Below are positions 16,495 to 25,387 of a stretch of DNA of 64,000 bases, in pieces (the stretch's first letter is position 1; each line of letters opens with the position of its first letter). This DNA comes from SHVO01 sp041905525. GTDB taxonomy: Bacteria > Pseudomonadota > Alphaproteobacteria > Rhodospirillales > Rhodospirillaceae. The translations under genes were made by a program, and so were the position numbers. Location of the stretch: positions 62,001 through 126,000 of the forward strand of contig JAYRKY010000002.1 of the NCBI GenBank assembly GCA_041905525.1, in the 5' to 3' direction. Under the pieces are notes generated by a model that had not been told where the DNA came from, did no database searches, and worked only from the letters and a program-made list of their open reading frames with translations.

Positions 16495-17109
16495 ATGAAT
16501 ACGGCGCCAAAACAACCGACCCATGAAAAGAAGCGCGACCGCGCGCTTTATGCCCGCCTGGTGGAATCCTACCATGCGGACCGGGTCGGCATTTTCGTCG
16601 ACTTCGACCGCCTCAACACGCCGCGCTCGCCGCTCTGGAGCCCGTGGGAAAACGTCGCCCCGCTGCTTCTTGTTTTCACCGGCTCGCTCGCGCTGATGTT
16701 CACGGTCGATCTCATCCTTGGCACCGCCGTGATGGTGCTCGGGGTCTTCTTCTACCTTTTTGTCGTGCGGCCTTGGATCGCGCAGCGCGTCTATCGGCGC
16801 GCGATCGCAGCGGCGACGGAGAACCTCCATAACTGGAATCTTCTTTGGAAGCTGGGCGGCCTCGTGCTCACGCTCAATTTCATGAACAAGACCCGCTGCG
16901 TCTCTCCGGATGGCGACTGGCGGGCGTTTGTCACACGCTACCTTCCCGAAATGGAACTCGACGGCGTCGAAGCCTATTACGCCTTCAACCGGATGGCGCG
17001 GGGCGAGGAAGCCGAAGAGGCCGGCGGCAACAAGGGCCCCGGCAAGAATATCGGCAAGGGCCAGAACGACCGCGGCGAAGATCCTCGCCTGCAAGACGTT
17101 CATATGTAA
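16495..17109 (+). CDS. Conserved hypothetical protein with two membrane segments
   Basis: 204 aa from ATG 16495, which has GGAG a few bases upstream; a GTG at 16471 would add eight residues. After a charged N-terminus (KKRDRALYARLVESYHADRV) come two adjacent hydrophobic segments (about 52-70 and 73-92 of the protein), then a soluble C-terminal half with NKTRCVSPDGDWRAFV and a Gly/Glu/Lys-rich tail. No known domain was recognised. It sits between mltA and smr on the same strand, so a cell-envelope role is possible but only by association. Confidence 0.8.
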   Translation: MNTAPKQPTHEKKRDRALYARLVESYHADRVGIFVDFDRLNTPRSPLWSPWENVAPLLLVFTGSLALMFTVDLILGTAVMVLGVFFYLFVVRPWIAQRVYRRAIAAATENLHNWNLLWKLGGLVLTLNFMNKTRCVSPDGDWRAFVTRYLPEMELDGVEAYYAFNRMARGEEAEEAGGNKGPGKNIGKGQNDRGEDPRLQDVHM

Positions 17110-17157
17110 TGCGGCGCGGCCTCGCGTCCTTCCCCGCGCGGTCCTACATTCCCGGCC

Positions 17158-17673
17158 ATGAAAGACAGTGAGCTCTGGCGCTTTGTGACGCGCAACGTCA
17201 CACCGTACCGCCCGCAGCGTCATCCGACGCCGGAACCGGCCGCGCCCGCGCGCGAGGACGTTCGTCCGGCCAAACAGGAACCCGATTACTTTCCCACGGC
17301 TCCGCCGGCCGTGAAACGCGCGCCGGCCCCGCTCAAGCTGGGCGCGATTTCGGCCATGGATAAGCGGACCGGGCAGCGCTTCAAGCGTGGCGACATGCCG
17401 GTGGATGGACGGATCGATCTTCATGGCATGACGGTGGATCAAGCGCATGGCGCCCTTACGGGCTTCATCCGCCGCGCCCACGCGCGCGGGGCGCGCTGTG
17501 TGATCGTCGTCACGGGAAAGGGCGAGCGCGGCGGCGGCAAGATCCGCCGCGAGGCGCCGGAGTGGCTAAATCGTCCCGATTTGCGGCCGTTGATCCTGGC
17601 GGTGACCGAGGCGCGCCAACAGCACGGCGGCGCCGGTGCGCTCTATGTGATGTTGAAACGCGTCAGAGAATAA
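17158..17673 (+). CDS. Smr (MutS2-type) domain protein
   Basis: A 171-aa protein with a variable, Pro/Ala-rich N-terminal half and a C-terminal Smr domain (about 85-171): IDLHGMTVDQAH and the VVTGKGERGGGKIRREAPEW loop. Smr domains in characterised proteins are nucleases acting on DNA or RNA; this stand-alone form (YdaL-like) has no fixed role. Its last 11 bp overlap the 3' end of the convergent hslU gene (17663-17673), so there is no room for a separate terminator. Confidence 0.9.
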   Translation: MKDSELWRFVTRNVTPYRPQRHPTPEPAAPAREDVRPAKQEPDYFPTAPPAVKRAPAPLKLGAISAMDKRTGQRFKRGDMPVDGRIDLHGMTVDQAHGALTGFIRRAHARGARCVIVVTGKGERGGGKIRREAPEWLNRPDLRPLILAVTEARQQHGGAGALYVMLKRVRE

Positions 17674-18973
17674 AACGCGACAGATCGCCTTTCTTGGCGA
17701 GCTCGCCGACCTGCGACTGCACATAAGCCGCCGTCACGGTGAAGGTCTCGCCCGAACGGTCGGTGGCGGTGAAGCTGATATCCTCCAACAGCTTCTCCAG
17801 CACGGTGTGCAGACGGCGCGCGCCGATATTCTCGACGCTGGTGTTGATCTCCGCCGCAAGATCCGCGACGGCGGCAATCGCTTCGTCGCCGAATTCCAAA
17901 GTCACATTCTCCGTTCCGAGCAAGGCTTTGTACTGTTTGATCAGACTTGCTTCTGTTTCGGTGAGGATGCGTATGAAGTCGTCGCGCGTCAGGGCCTTGA
18001 GCTCGACGCGGATCGGCAAGCGGCCTTGCAGTTCGGGTAAGAGGTCCGAGGGCTTGGCGAGGTGGAACGCGCCCGACGCGATGAACAAGATATGGTCCGT
18101 TTTCACCGGACCATGCTTTGTGTTCACGGTGGTGCCTTCGATCAGCGGCAACAGGTCGCGCTGAACGCCTTCGCGGCTCACGTCCGCGCCGCGCGCATCC
18201 TCGCGGCCCGTGATCTTGTCGATCTCATCCAGAAACACGATGCCGTCGTTCTCGACCGAGGCAATGGCCTCGCGCACCAAGTTTTCCTGATTCAGAAGTT
18301 TGTCGGATTCCTCGCGCATCAGAACTTCATACGACTGCGCGACGCTCATTTTGCGCGGCCGCGTGCGGTTGCCGAGCATGCCGCCGAGCACGTCGCTCAG
18401 ATTGACCATGCCCATCTGCGCCCCCGGCATGCCGGGAATATCGATGGTCGGCATCGAGGCGGCGGCGGCCTCCTGGACATTGACCTCGATCTCGCGTTCG
18501 TTGAGTTCGCCCTCGCGCAACATCTTGCGGAATTTCTGGCGCGTCTCGGCGCTGGCGTTGTCTCCCACCAACGCATCGAGCACGCGCTCCTCGGCGGCCA
18601 GTTCGGCCTTGGCGGTCACTTCCTTGCGCTGGCGCTCGCGCGTCATGGTCAGCGCGATCTCGGTCAAGTCGCGCACGATGCTTTCGACATCGCGGCCGAC
18701 GTAGCCGACTTCCGTGAATTTCGTGGCTTCGACCTTCAGGAACGGCGCATTGGCCAGTTTGGCCAGGCGGCGCGCGATCTCGGTCTTGCCGACGCCGGTA
18801 GGCCCGACCATCAGAATGTTCTTCGGCAGCACTTCCTCGCGCAGCCCCTCGGGAAGCTGCTGACGCCGCCAGCGGTTGCGCAGCGCCACCGCCACCGCCT
18901 TTTTCGCCTCGGCCTGACCGATGATGAAACGGTCGAGTTCGGACACAATCTCGCGCGGGGAAAAAGAACTCAT
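17663..18973 (-). CDS. hslU: HslU (ClpY) AAA+ unfoldase of the HslUV protease
   Basis: Hexameric ATPase that unfolds substrates and feeds them to HslV. The 436-aa protein carries Walker A GPTGVGKT at 57-64, the pore motif GYVGRD, Walker B VFLDEIDK and an intermediate domain (about 110-240). The start ATG 18973 overlaps the hslV stop by 4 bp (ATGA); the frame also stays open through hslV to 19243, which is a shadow and not a fusion. The C-terminus LSRFIL is the hydrophobic tail known to insert into HslV. The 3' end overlaps convergent smr by 11 bp. Confidence 0.98.
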   Translation of the reverse strand: MSSFSPREIVSELDRFIIGQAEAKKAVAVALRNRWRRQQLPEGLREEVLPKNILMVGPTGVGKTEIARRLAKLANAPFLKVEATKFTEVGYVGRDVESIVRDLTEIALTMTRERQRKEVTAKAELAAEERVLDALVGDNASAETRQKFRKMLREGELNEREIEVNVQEAAAASMPTIDIPGMPGAQMGMVNLSDVLGGMLGNRTRPRKMSVAQSYEVLMREESDKLLNQENLVREAIASVENDGIVFLDEIDKITGREDARGADVSREGVQRDLLPLIEGTTVNTKHGPVKTDHILFIASGAFHLAKPSDLLPELQGRLPIRVELKALTRDDFIRILTETEASLIKQYKALLGTENVTLEFGDEAIAAVADLAAEINTSVENIGARRLHTVLEKLLEDISFTATDRSGETFTVTAAYVQSQVGELAKKGDLSRFIL

Positions 18974-19518
18974 AAGCTTTCGACGACCAGTTCGTTGTTG
19001 GTGTAGATGCAGATATCGGCGGCGATCTTCATCGCCTTGCGCGCGATCGCCTCGGCCTCCATGTCCGGGCGGTCGGCCAGGGCGCGGGCCGCGGCGAGGG
19101 CGAAGGCGCCACCCGAACCGATACCGATCAAACCGTCTTCCGGTTCCAGCACGTCCCCCGTTCCGGAGAGAATCAGCGACACATCCTTGTCCGCGACGGC
19201 CATCATGGCCTCCAAACGGCGCAGATAGCGATCTGTTCGCCAATCCTTGGCGAGTTCCACGCAGGCGCGCATCAGTTGCGCCGGATGCTTTTCAAGCTTG
19301 GCCTCAAGTCGCTCGAACAGGGTGAAGGCGTCCGCGGTCGCCCCTGCGAAACCCACGATGACGCGCCCGTCGGACAGGCGCCGGATCTTGCGGGCGTTGG
19401 ACTTCAGCACCTGGTTGCCGAGCGTGACTTGGCCGTCCCCGGCAAGTACGACTTTGCCGTTCTTGCGCACTGCGAGGATTGTCGTGCCGTACCAGGTCGC
19501 TGGATCGTGTGGGGTCAT
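18970..19518 (-). CDS. hslV: HslV (ClpQ) peptidase of the HslUV protease
   Basis: Threonine peptidase subunit of the bacterial proteasome-like HslUV complex. From ATG 19518 it is 182 aa. The catalytic Thr lies in TTILAVRKNGKV (Thr12 or Thr13), so about 11 residues before it must be removed, a longer propeptide than the single Met in E. coli. The GDGQVTLGN and SGTGDVLEPEDGL motifs are conserved. It is transcribed with hslU (4-bp overlap). A longer frame to 19566 exists but lacks support. Confidence 0.96.
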   Translation of the reverse strand: MTPHDPATWYGTTILAVRKNGKVVLAGDGQVTLGNQVLKSNARKIRRLSDGRVIVGFAGATADAFTLFERLEAKLEKHPAQLMRACVELAKDWRTDRYLRRLEAMMAVADKDVSLILSGTGDVLEPEDGLIGIGSGGAFALAAARALADRPDMEAEAIARKAMKIAADICIYTNNELVVESL

Positions 19519-19609
19519 GGAAGCCGTCCCAGAAGAAAAACCAACGGCGGAAATGGAGGATCCCACATCCGCCGCGATCGCTTGAGGATGGGGTGAGTCA
19601 CACCCCGAT

Positions 19610-20413
19610 TCAAGACTTCAGCTTCAAGACCACCGGCACATGATCCGACGGCGGCGTCCAGTGCCGCACGTCCAGCAGCACCTCGACACCCTCGATCCTG
19701 TCTTTCAGGGCCGGGGTGATCCAGATGTGATCGAGACGCCGGCCCTTGTTCGCCGCCTGCCAGTCGGCTGCCCGATAGCTCCACCATGTAAACACCGGGT
19801 TTTCGGCCGGATGCACCTCGCGCAGGGCGTCGATGAAGTAAAGCGCGCGTTTCATCCGCTCGAGCGCCGCGATCTCGATCGGGGTATGCGTCACGATGCG
19901 TGACATGCGCGCGTGATCCCACACATCGCTGGGAAGCGGCGCGATATTGAAATCCCCTGCGACGATGGCCGCATCGCCCAGGCCGTGATGCGCGGCAAAG
20001 AAATCCGACACCGCGTCCACGAATTTCAGTTTGTGATCGAACTTCGGATTGAGGTCGCGGTCGGGAATATGTCCGCCGGCCGGCACGTACAGGCTGTGGA
20101 TTTTGACCGCGCGTGCGCCTTCGCCCACGACCGCGCTGACATGGCGCGCATCCTCGCGTCCGCAGTGGCGATGCAGATCGATCTGCGACAAAGGATATCT
20201 GGAAAGAATCGCGACGCCGTTATAGGCCTTCTGCCCTGCATAGGCTTGGTGCACGTAGCCCAGGTCCTCGATCTCCTTGCGCGGAAACGCAGCGTCGGCG
20301 CATTTCGTTTCCTGCAGGCAGATGACATCCGGCGCGGAGAGATCGACAAGACGGTCGAGCTGCGCGAGGCGCTTGCGGATTGAATTGATGTTCCAGGTCG
20401 CGACGGTGAGCAT
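19610..20413 (-). CDS. xthA: Exodeoxyribonuclease III (AP endonuclease XthA)
   Basis: Mg2+-dependent AP endonuclease and 3'-5' exonuclease of base-excision repair. The 267-aa protein shows WNINSIRKR (7-15), catalytic Glu in LQETKC (about 33-38), Tyr in SLYVPAGG, the GDFNIAP motif, LDHIW and the C-terminal SDHVPV. ATG 20413 gives the standard MLTVATWNINS N-terminus; the frame open to 20611 is not used. Upstream (20431-20470) is a hairpin that likely ends the preceding lolA transcript. Confidence 0.95.
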   Translation of the reverse strand: MLTVATWNINSIRKRLAQLDRLVDLSAPDVICLQETKCADAAFPRKEIEDLGYVHQAYAGQKAYNGVAILSRYPLSQIDLHRHCGREDARHVSAVVGEGARAVKIHSLYVPAGGHIPDRDLNPKFDHKLKFVDAVSDFFAAHHGLGDAAIVAGDFNIAPLPSDVWDHARMSRIVTHTPIEIAALERMKRALYFIDALREVHPAENPVFTWWSYRAADWQAANKGRRLDHIWITPALKDRIEGVEVLLDVRHWTPPSDHVPVVLKLKS

Positions 20414-20745
20414 GACGCCGTGAGTACCATAAAAAGAAATGGCGCCCGATGTGGGGGGACACCGGGCGCCTTTGCGTCTGCCGAACGGTAGGGGGACCGT
20501 TTTTTCGGCGCGGTGGTCATCATTGCGATCACCACCGTATGGGGGTGATATATGTCGCGTTTTCCAAAATGCAAATTGACCGCCCCGAATAGCGGCCATG
20601 CAAAAGCGCATACGACTTCGCGAGAAGAATCAGAGCCTTGGCGTTTTAACCATCATGACCCGGCTGTCATGGGCGGCGGCGCTCACGCGGGTGTGAAAAG
20701 CCTTGTTTTGTAAGGGTCTTCGAGTCGGCCGCAGACCGGCGCCCG
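20414..20745. other. Non-coding spacer between lolA and xthA
   Basis: A 332-bp spacer on a co-directional minus-strand pair. It contains two hairpins: a strong one at 20441-20470 described separately, and a smaller AACGGT/ACCGTT stem at 20484-20501 with a G-rich loop and T-run. No protein-coding potential is apparent; the promoter of xthA presumably lies in its lower half. A TTAACCAT 8-mer occurs at 20646-20653. Confidence 0.5.
20431..20470 (-). terminator. Probable terminator downstream of lolA (upstream of xthA)
   Basis: GGCGCCCG (20441-20448) and CGGGCGCC (20463-20470) form a perfect 8-bp GC stem with a 14-base loop. On the minus strand it is followed by a T-rich run (complement of AAAAAGAAAT, 20431-20440), as in an intrinsic terminator. 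The ATG of xthA follows about 18 bp later, so it could also act as an attenuator for read-through into xthA. Confidence 0.6.
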
Positions 20746-21363
20746 TCAGTCTTTGTTACGGGCCGCCCGTGCATCGTAACGGAAAAGCGCCTTGTCGAGC
20801 GCGACGCCTTTCTGCGCGTTTTCCAGGGTGACGATGACTTCCTTGTTCTGCGCATCGACCACGCGCCATTGGCGCAGCTCGAACGGTCCTTCGCTGAACA
20901 CCATCGTGAGTTTGCCCGCCGCGGGATCCTTCGCCATCGCCGCCGTGATCTCCAGCGTCCCCGGACCGTGTTTGACGTCCAGAAGTTTGATGGAGGGATC
21001 GTTGAAGGACAGATTTTCCTTCAGCAGCAGCCCCGCCGGCGTTTCGTCGAGATCGAGGTGGCTGGCGTCGTTCATCTGGGTGTCGACGTAGATCAGGAAC
21101 TTTCCGTCGGCCACCATCAGCATCGGCGTCGGTTTGTCGTAGACCAGGCGCATGCGGCCCGGACGCGAGATGTAGAGATCGCCGTTGTAACTGCCGCCGT
21201 CGGGGTTGACCTGCACGAAGCGCGATTTCAGCGTCGTGATGCCGTTGAGGTAGGCCTCGGCCTTCTTCAACGATTCCGCGTCGGCCGGACCGGCGGCGCG
21301 TGCGGTCGGCGCCACGCCCAGCGCCGCAATCAATAGGATGAAAACCCGAAGCAATTTCGCCAT
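20746..21363 (-). CDS. lolA: Outer-membrane lipoprotein carrier protein LolA
   Basis: Periplasmic chaperone that carries lipoproteins from the LolCDE complex to the outer membrane. The 205-aa protein has a clear signal peptide (basic MAKLLR, hydrophobic core, cleavage after ARA around residue 23) and a LolA fold with FVQVNPDGGSYNGDLYISRP and PGRMRLVYDKPTP. The ftsK gene lies 124 bp upstream on the same strand; an ftsK-lolA-xthA order is common in the class. The signal peptide and single-domain length support LolA rather than a LolB-type protein. Confidence 0.92.
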   Translation of the reverse strand: MAKLLRVFILLIAALGVAPTARAAGPADAESLKKAEAYLNGITTLKSRFVQVNPDGGSYNGDLYISRPGRMRLVYDKPTPMLMVADGKFLIYVDTQMNDASHLDLDETPAGLLLKENLSFNDPSIKLLDVKHGPGTLEITAAMAKDPAAGKLTMVFSEGPFELRQWRVVDAQNKEVIVTLENAQKGVALDKALFRYDARAARNKD

Positions 21364-21487
21364 AGCGTCCTCAAGAGTGAGCCAGAGCTCGCAACATGGG
21401 GGGACACTATGGCGGCTCTAGGGCCAAGTCCATCCAGGGCCATTCAAAAGGGGGGGCGGGATCTTCCGCCCGGACAATCCCCGGCGG

Positions 21488-23950
21488 CTACATATCCTGC
21501 GGTTCGGGCAGCAGGATTTCGCGCTTCCCGACATGGTTCGCCTTGGAAATCATCCCCTGCTTTTCCATGTCCTCGATGATCTTGGCGGCGCGGTTGTAAC
21601 CGATCTGCAGGTGGCGCTGGATGAAGCTGGTGGAGGCCTTGCGCTCGCGCGCCACGATCGCCACAGCCTGATCGAACAGTCCGTCGCCGGTGGAGGTATT
21701 GCCGCCCGCGAGGCCCGAGAAGCCCGGCACGTCCTCGAGATCGTCTTCTTCCGTCACCGCTTCGACGTAGTCGGGCTGCGCCTGGGCGCGCAGGTGCGAG
21801 GTGACTTCCTCGACTTCCTTGTCGCTGACGAAGGGCCCGTGAACGCGGGTGATGCGGCCGCCGGCCGCCATGTACAACATGTCGCCCTGGCCGAGCAGCT
21901 GCTCGGCGCCCTGTTCGCCGAGAATGGTGCGGCTGTCGATCTTCGACGTGACCTGGAAGCTGATGCGCGTCGGGAAGTTCGCCTTGATGGTGCCGGTGAT
22001 GACATCGACCGAAGGACGCTGCGTCGCCATGATGACGTGGATACCCGCCGCGCGCGCCATCTGCGCCAAACGCTGGACGGCCGCTTCGACATCTTTGCCC
22101 GCCACCAGCATCAGGTCCGCCATTTCGTCGATGATCACGACGATGTACGGCAGCGGATTCATGTCCAGCGCCTGTTCTTCGTAGGTCGGCTTGCCGGTGC
22201 CCGGATCGAAACCGGTCTGCACCGTGCGGGTGAGGGTCTTGCCGGCCTTCACCGCCTCGGCGAGCCGTTGGTTGTAGCCGGCGATGTTGCGCACCGAGAG
22301 CTGCGACATGGCGCGGTAGCGGTTTTCCATCTCGCGCACGACCCACTTCAGCGCCATCACGGCCTTGCCGGGCTCGGTCACGACCGGCGCGAGCAGATGC
22401 GGGATCCCGTCATAGACCGACAGTTCGAGCATCTTGGGATCGATCATGATCAGGCGCACGTCTTTCGGCGTGTTCCGGTAAAGCAGCGACATGATCATGG
22501 TGTTGATCGCGACCGACTTGCCCGAGCCGGTGGTTCCCGCCACCAGCAGATGGGGCATGCGCGCGAGATCGGCGAACACCGGCGCGCCGCCGATATCCTT
22601 GCCGAGGGCGAGAATGAGTTTGGCTTCACTGCGTTCGAACTCTTCCGTCGCCAGCTGTTCGCGCAAGAGAACGGTTTCGCGCGAGGCGTTCGGGAGTTCG
22701 ATGCCGATCACGCTGCGGCCGGGCACGACCGCGATACGGACGGCCACCGCGCTCATGGAGCGGGCGATATCGTCGGCCAGGGACACGACGCGCGAGGTCT
22801 TGGTGCCGGGCGCGGGTTCCAGTTCGTACAGCGTCACCACCGGACCCGGACGCACCTTCACGATCTGGCCCTTGATGCCGAAGTCGTCGAGCACGGATTC
22901 GAGCATGCGCGCGTTCGCTTCCAGCGCTTCCTTGCTGACCGTGGTCTGCACGCGCGTCGACGGAGCGGTGAGGACGTCAAGGCTCGGAAGATCGAAATCC
23001 TTCTTCGCCTTGGGCAGAAGATCGCCCTGGCGCGCAGCCATTTCGCGCTTCGAGGGCTTGGACGGTTTCGGGCGGGTTTCCACGACCGCCGTCTCGCGGG
23101 CGCGCGGCGCTTCGTCCGCGGCCTCAACCTCGTCTTCGTCTTCATCAAAGATCGCGCGGGTCTGAACCGGGGTTTCGACGTCTTCGTCCATCATTTCGTC
23201 CACCGGGGCGGCCTTCGCGGCCGGCTCGATACGCTCGCGTTTGGCCTTCGCCGGCTTCACCTTTTCCTCGGGCGCGTCTTTCGCCAGCCGGTCCGCAACC
23301 CACAGCGGTGCGCGCGCGACAAATACGGCGGCTGTCGCCAAGCCTCGCGCCGTTGCAACACAAGCGGCGCCGGCGGCGGCGAATCCGACGGTCATGGACC
23401 ACAAGAGCAGACCCGTGCCGGCCGCGGCGGACGCAAGGCCCGCGACCAGGCTCAACGTCATGGTGACGGCGAAGGGCGCGCCGAACAGGCCCACCAGCTT
23501 CAACAGCACATCGCCCGCGGCGCCGCCAAGACCGGCGGTGACGGGCCATCCTCCGAACGCGGGGACGAGTTCAAAACCAACCGCGAGCAGGATCGACGCC
23601 GTGATCAACGCGACGGTGCGCAGCCAAAGCCACGAGACCGTCTCGCCCTTCATCAGGCGCACACCCCAGGCGGCGATGGCGCAGACGATCGCCAGCGCGC
23701 CGAGGCCCACGGTCTGCAGCAGCGCGTCGGCCATGATTGCGCCCGGCAATCCCAGCGCATTCTGCGGCGTCAGATCGGTAGCGGTGTTCAGCGACGGATC
23801 CTCAGGCGAATAGCTGACCAGCGCGAGCAGGGCCAGCACACACAGCATCACCACCGCGAGCCCGGCCGCGAAGAGCGCGGCGCGCTTCAACATCGCGGCC
23901 CATGCGGGCGGCAGGAACGGCACGTTCTGACTACGGGCGGCGGCGGTCAT
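21488..23950 (-). CDS. ftsK: DNA translocase FtsK
   Basis: Septal DNA pump that clears the terminus and activates XerCD at dif. The 820-aa protein has four hydrophobic segments in the first 210 residues (about 22-47, 78-98, 110-130, 155-200), a charged Glu/Lys/Pro-rich linker (about 225-320), and the motor domain with P-loop GTTGSGKS at 472-479 and Walker B VIIDEMADLM. The gamma winged-helix DNA-reading domain is at the C-terminus (about 750-815, IQRHLQIGYNRAAKIIEDME). The linker is much shorter than in E. coli FtsK, as usual in alphaproteobacteria. Confidence 0.97.
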   Translation of the reverse strand: MTAAARSQNVPFLPPAWAAMLKRAALFAAGLAVVMLCVLALLALVSYSPEDPSLNTATDLTPQNALGLPGAIMADALLQTVGLGALAIVCAIAAWGVRLMKGETVSWLWLRTVALITASILLAVGFELVPAFGGWPVTAGLGGAAGDVLLKLVGLFGAPFAVTMTLSLVAGLASAAAGTGLLLWSMTVGFAAAGAACVATARGLATAAVFVARAPLWVADRLAKDAPEEKVKPAKAKRERIEPAAKAAPVDEMMDEDVETPVQTRAIFDEDEDEVEAADEAPRARETAVVETRPKPSKPSKREMAARQGDLLPKAKKDFDLPSLDVLTAPSTRVQTTVSKEALEANARMLESVLDDFGIKGQIVKVRPGPVVTLYELEPAPGTKTSRVVSLADDIARSMSAVAVRIAVVPGRSVIGIELPNASRETVLLREQLATEEFERSEAKLILALGKDIGGAPVFADLARMPHLLVAGTTGSGKSVAINTMIMSLLYRNTPKDVRLIMIDPKMLELSVYDGIPHLLAPVVTEPGKAVMALKWVVREMENRYRAMSQLSVRNIAGYNQRLAEAVKAGKTLTRTVQTGFDPGTGKPTYEEQALDMNPLPYIVVIIDEMADLMLVAGKDVEAAVQRLAQMARAAGIHVIMATQRPSVDVITGTIKANFPTRISFQVTSKIDSRTILGEQGAEQLLGQGDMLYMAAGGRITRVHGPFVSDKEVEEVTSHLRAQAQPDYVEAVTEEDDLEDVPGFSGLAGGNTSTGDGLFDQAVAIVARERKASTSFIQRHLQIGYNRAAKIIEDMEKQGMISKANHVGKREILLPEPQDM

Positions 23951-23977
23951 GGCATGTCCTCGCGGTGACGGCGTTGT

Positions 23978-25168
23978 TCACACGGTTTCCAGGATCGGGA
24001 TCATTCGGTTGAGCGCGTCGGCGACTTTGGCGCGGTCATGCACCAGCGCGACGCGGATATAGGCTTGTCCGGGATTGCGGCCCTCGGTTGCGCGGGCGAG
24101 ATAAGCGCCCGGCAGCACCTTGATGCCGCCCTTTTCCCACAGCGCGCGCGCCGCGGCTTCGCCGTCCTTCACGTCGAGCCACAGGAAGAATCCCCCAGCC
24201 GGGCGATAGAATCCGAACTTCTGTCCAAAGATGCGCGCGGCATCGTCGTTTTTCACGCGGTAGAGGGCGCGGTTCTCGATCACGTGGGTTTCGTCGCTCC
24301 ACAGCGCGGCTGCGGCCGCCATCACCGGCAACGGCTGCACCGCGCCGCCGTGCGCGCGCAATTTGGTCAGTTTGGCGATGAGATCGGGATCGCCCGCGAC
24401 GAAGCCCGCGCGCAGGCCCGGCACGCTGGAGCGCTTCGACAGCGAATTGAAGACGAGGACGTTCTTCAAACCCTCGCCGAGTTCGGCGCAGGCCTGCAAC
24501 GCGCCGGCGGGCGGCGCATCGTCATAAATCTCGGAATAACATTCGTCGCACGCGAGGACGAAGTCGTGCTTACGCGCGAGCGTGATGGCGGCTTTCAGCT
24601 GCGCCAGCGATGCGATGGTGCCCTGCGGATTTGACGGCGTGCAGAGATAAGCCAAGGCCGTGCGCTCAAGATCGCCGCGCGCCACACCTTCATAGTCCGG
24701 CTGAAAGTCGGTCTCGCGCGTCGCGGCCACGAAGACGGGCTCGGCGGCGTTCATCACCGCGGCGCCGAAATACACCTGATAGAACGGATTGGGCATCAGC
24801 ACGGCCGGGGTGCGGCCGTTCTTCGCCGCCGGCACGCACAGCTGCGCCGCCATGAACAAACCTTCGCGGCTGCCCGCCAGCGGCAGGATATGTTTGTCCG
24901 CATCGAGAAAGCCGACGGGAAGATGGAATCGTTGGGAGGACCAGGCGGCTACCGCGGCGCGGTAGGCCGGCGTGCCCGCCGTTGGTGGGTACTTCCCCCA
25001 GTCGCCCTGCGCCTGGGCCAGCGCCGCATGAAGGAGGGCAGGAGGCGTATGCTGCGGCTCCCCGATCGACATGACCACCTGGTCAGACGGCGGGGCAATC
25101 CCGGCCAGAAGGGCGGCCAGGCGCTGAAACGGATACTCCGTCAGCCCATCCAAACGCGCGTTGTACAT
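23978..25168 (-). CDS. PLP-dependent aminotransferase, DapC-like
   Basis: A 396-aa fold-type I class I/II aminotransferase. It has SIGEPQH near 34-40, the PLP-contact motif TPSNPQGT (177-184), Asp208 in CDECYSEIY, and the Schiff-base lysine in SLSKRSSVPGLRAGF (about Lys245). Sequence flavour and proximity to ftsK resemble the N-succinyldiaminopimelate aminotransferase (DapC) group, which would place it in lysine and peptidoglycan precursor synthesis together with dapB at 35288. Substrate cannot be fixed from sequence; other aminotransferase specificities remain possible. Confidence 0.85.
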   Translation of the reverse strand: MYNARLDGLTEYPFQRLAALLAGIAPPSDQVVMSIGEPQHTPPALLHAALAQAQGDWGKYPPTAGTPAYRAAVAAWSSQRFHLPVGFLDADKHILPLAGSREGLFMAAQLCVPAAKNGRTPAVLMPNPFYQVYFGAAVMNAAEPVFVAATRETDFQPDYEGVARGDLERTALAYLCTPSNPQGTIASLAQLKAAITLARKHDFVLACDECYSEIYDDAPPAGALQACAELGEGLKNVLVFNSLSKRSSVPGLRAGFVAGDPDLIAKLTKLRAHGGAVQPLPVMAAAAALWSDETHVIENRALYRVKNDDAARIFGQKFGFYRPAGGFFLWLDVKDGEAAARALWEKGGIKVLPGAYLARATEGRNPGQAYIRVALVHDRAKVADALNRMIPILETV

Positions 25169-25215
25169 ACGTCCCGCTGAAGCTCAGAAACCGAGGCTCA
25201 TCCTCGCTCCCAGAG

Positions 25216-25243
25216 GGTATACAAAGCGTAAACAAAAGGCAAA
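25216..25243 (-). promoter_or_regulatory. Candidate promoter for the DapC-like aminotransferase gene
   Basis: On the minus strand TTTGCC (complement of 25238-25243) and TATACC (complement of 25216-25221) are separated by 16 bp, about 45 bp upstream of the start codon at 25168. The surrounding 25200-25370 stretch is clearly AT-richer than its neighbourhood, as expected of a promoter region. By-eye call. Confidence 0.4.
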
Positions 25244-25361
25244 AAACTTCGCATTTTCAGAGGTATCGGGGGATATTCTCACCTTGTTCCTGAGGGAACT
25301 GTTTTTCCGCTGCACTCACAAATTTTGCAGCTATTTCAGGAAGATAGCCGCATTTATAAAC

Positions 25362-25384
25362 GTTAAAAGCGAGCAGCGGCTGCT
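25362..25384 (-). terminator. Weak hairpin terminator after hemW
   Basis: AGCAGC (25372-25377) and GCTGCT (25379-25384) form a tight hairpin; on the minus strand it is followed by CGCTTTTAA. It lies four bases after the hemW stop codon. The short loop and only four T make it a moderate candidate. Confidence 0.45.
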
Positions 25385-25387
25385 AAG

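Noticed and set aside
18974..19243. N-terminal extension of HslU that would fuse part of the hslV region
   Set aside because: The extra residues are an out-of-frame reading of hslV; HslU starts normally at 18973 with an ATGA overlap.
20646..20653. TTAACCAT, a CtrA half-site-like 8-mer upstream of xthA
   Set aside because: A single half-site without a correctly spaced partner; expected by chance at this window size.
21533..23968. 811-codon open frame antisense to ftsK, and similar long opposite-strand frames (for example 45305-47014, 32039-33700, 49243-50562)
   Set aside because: They mirror strong coding sequence in high-GC DNA, lack recognisable domains and are His/Arg-rich shadow proteins.
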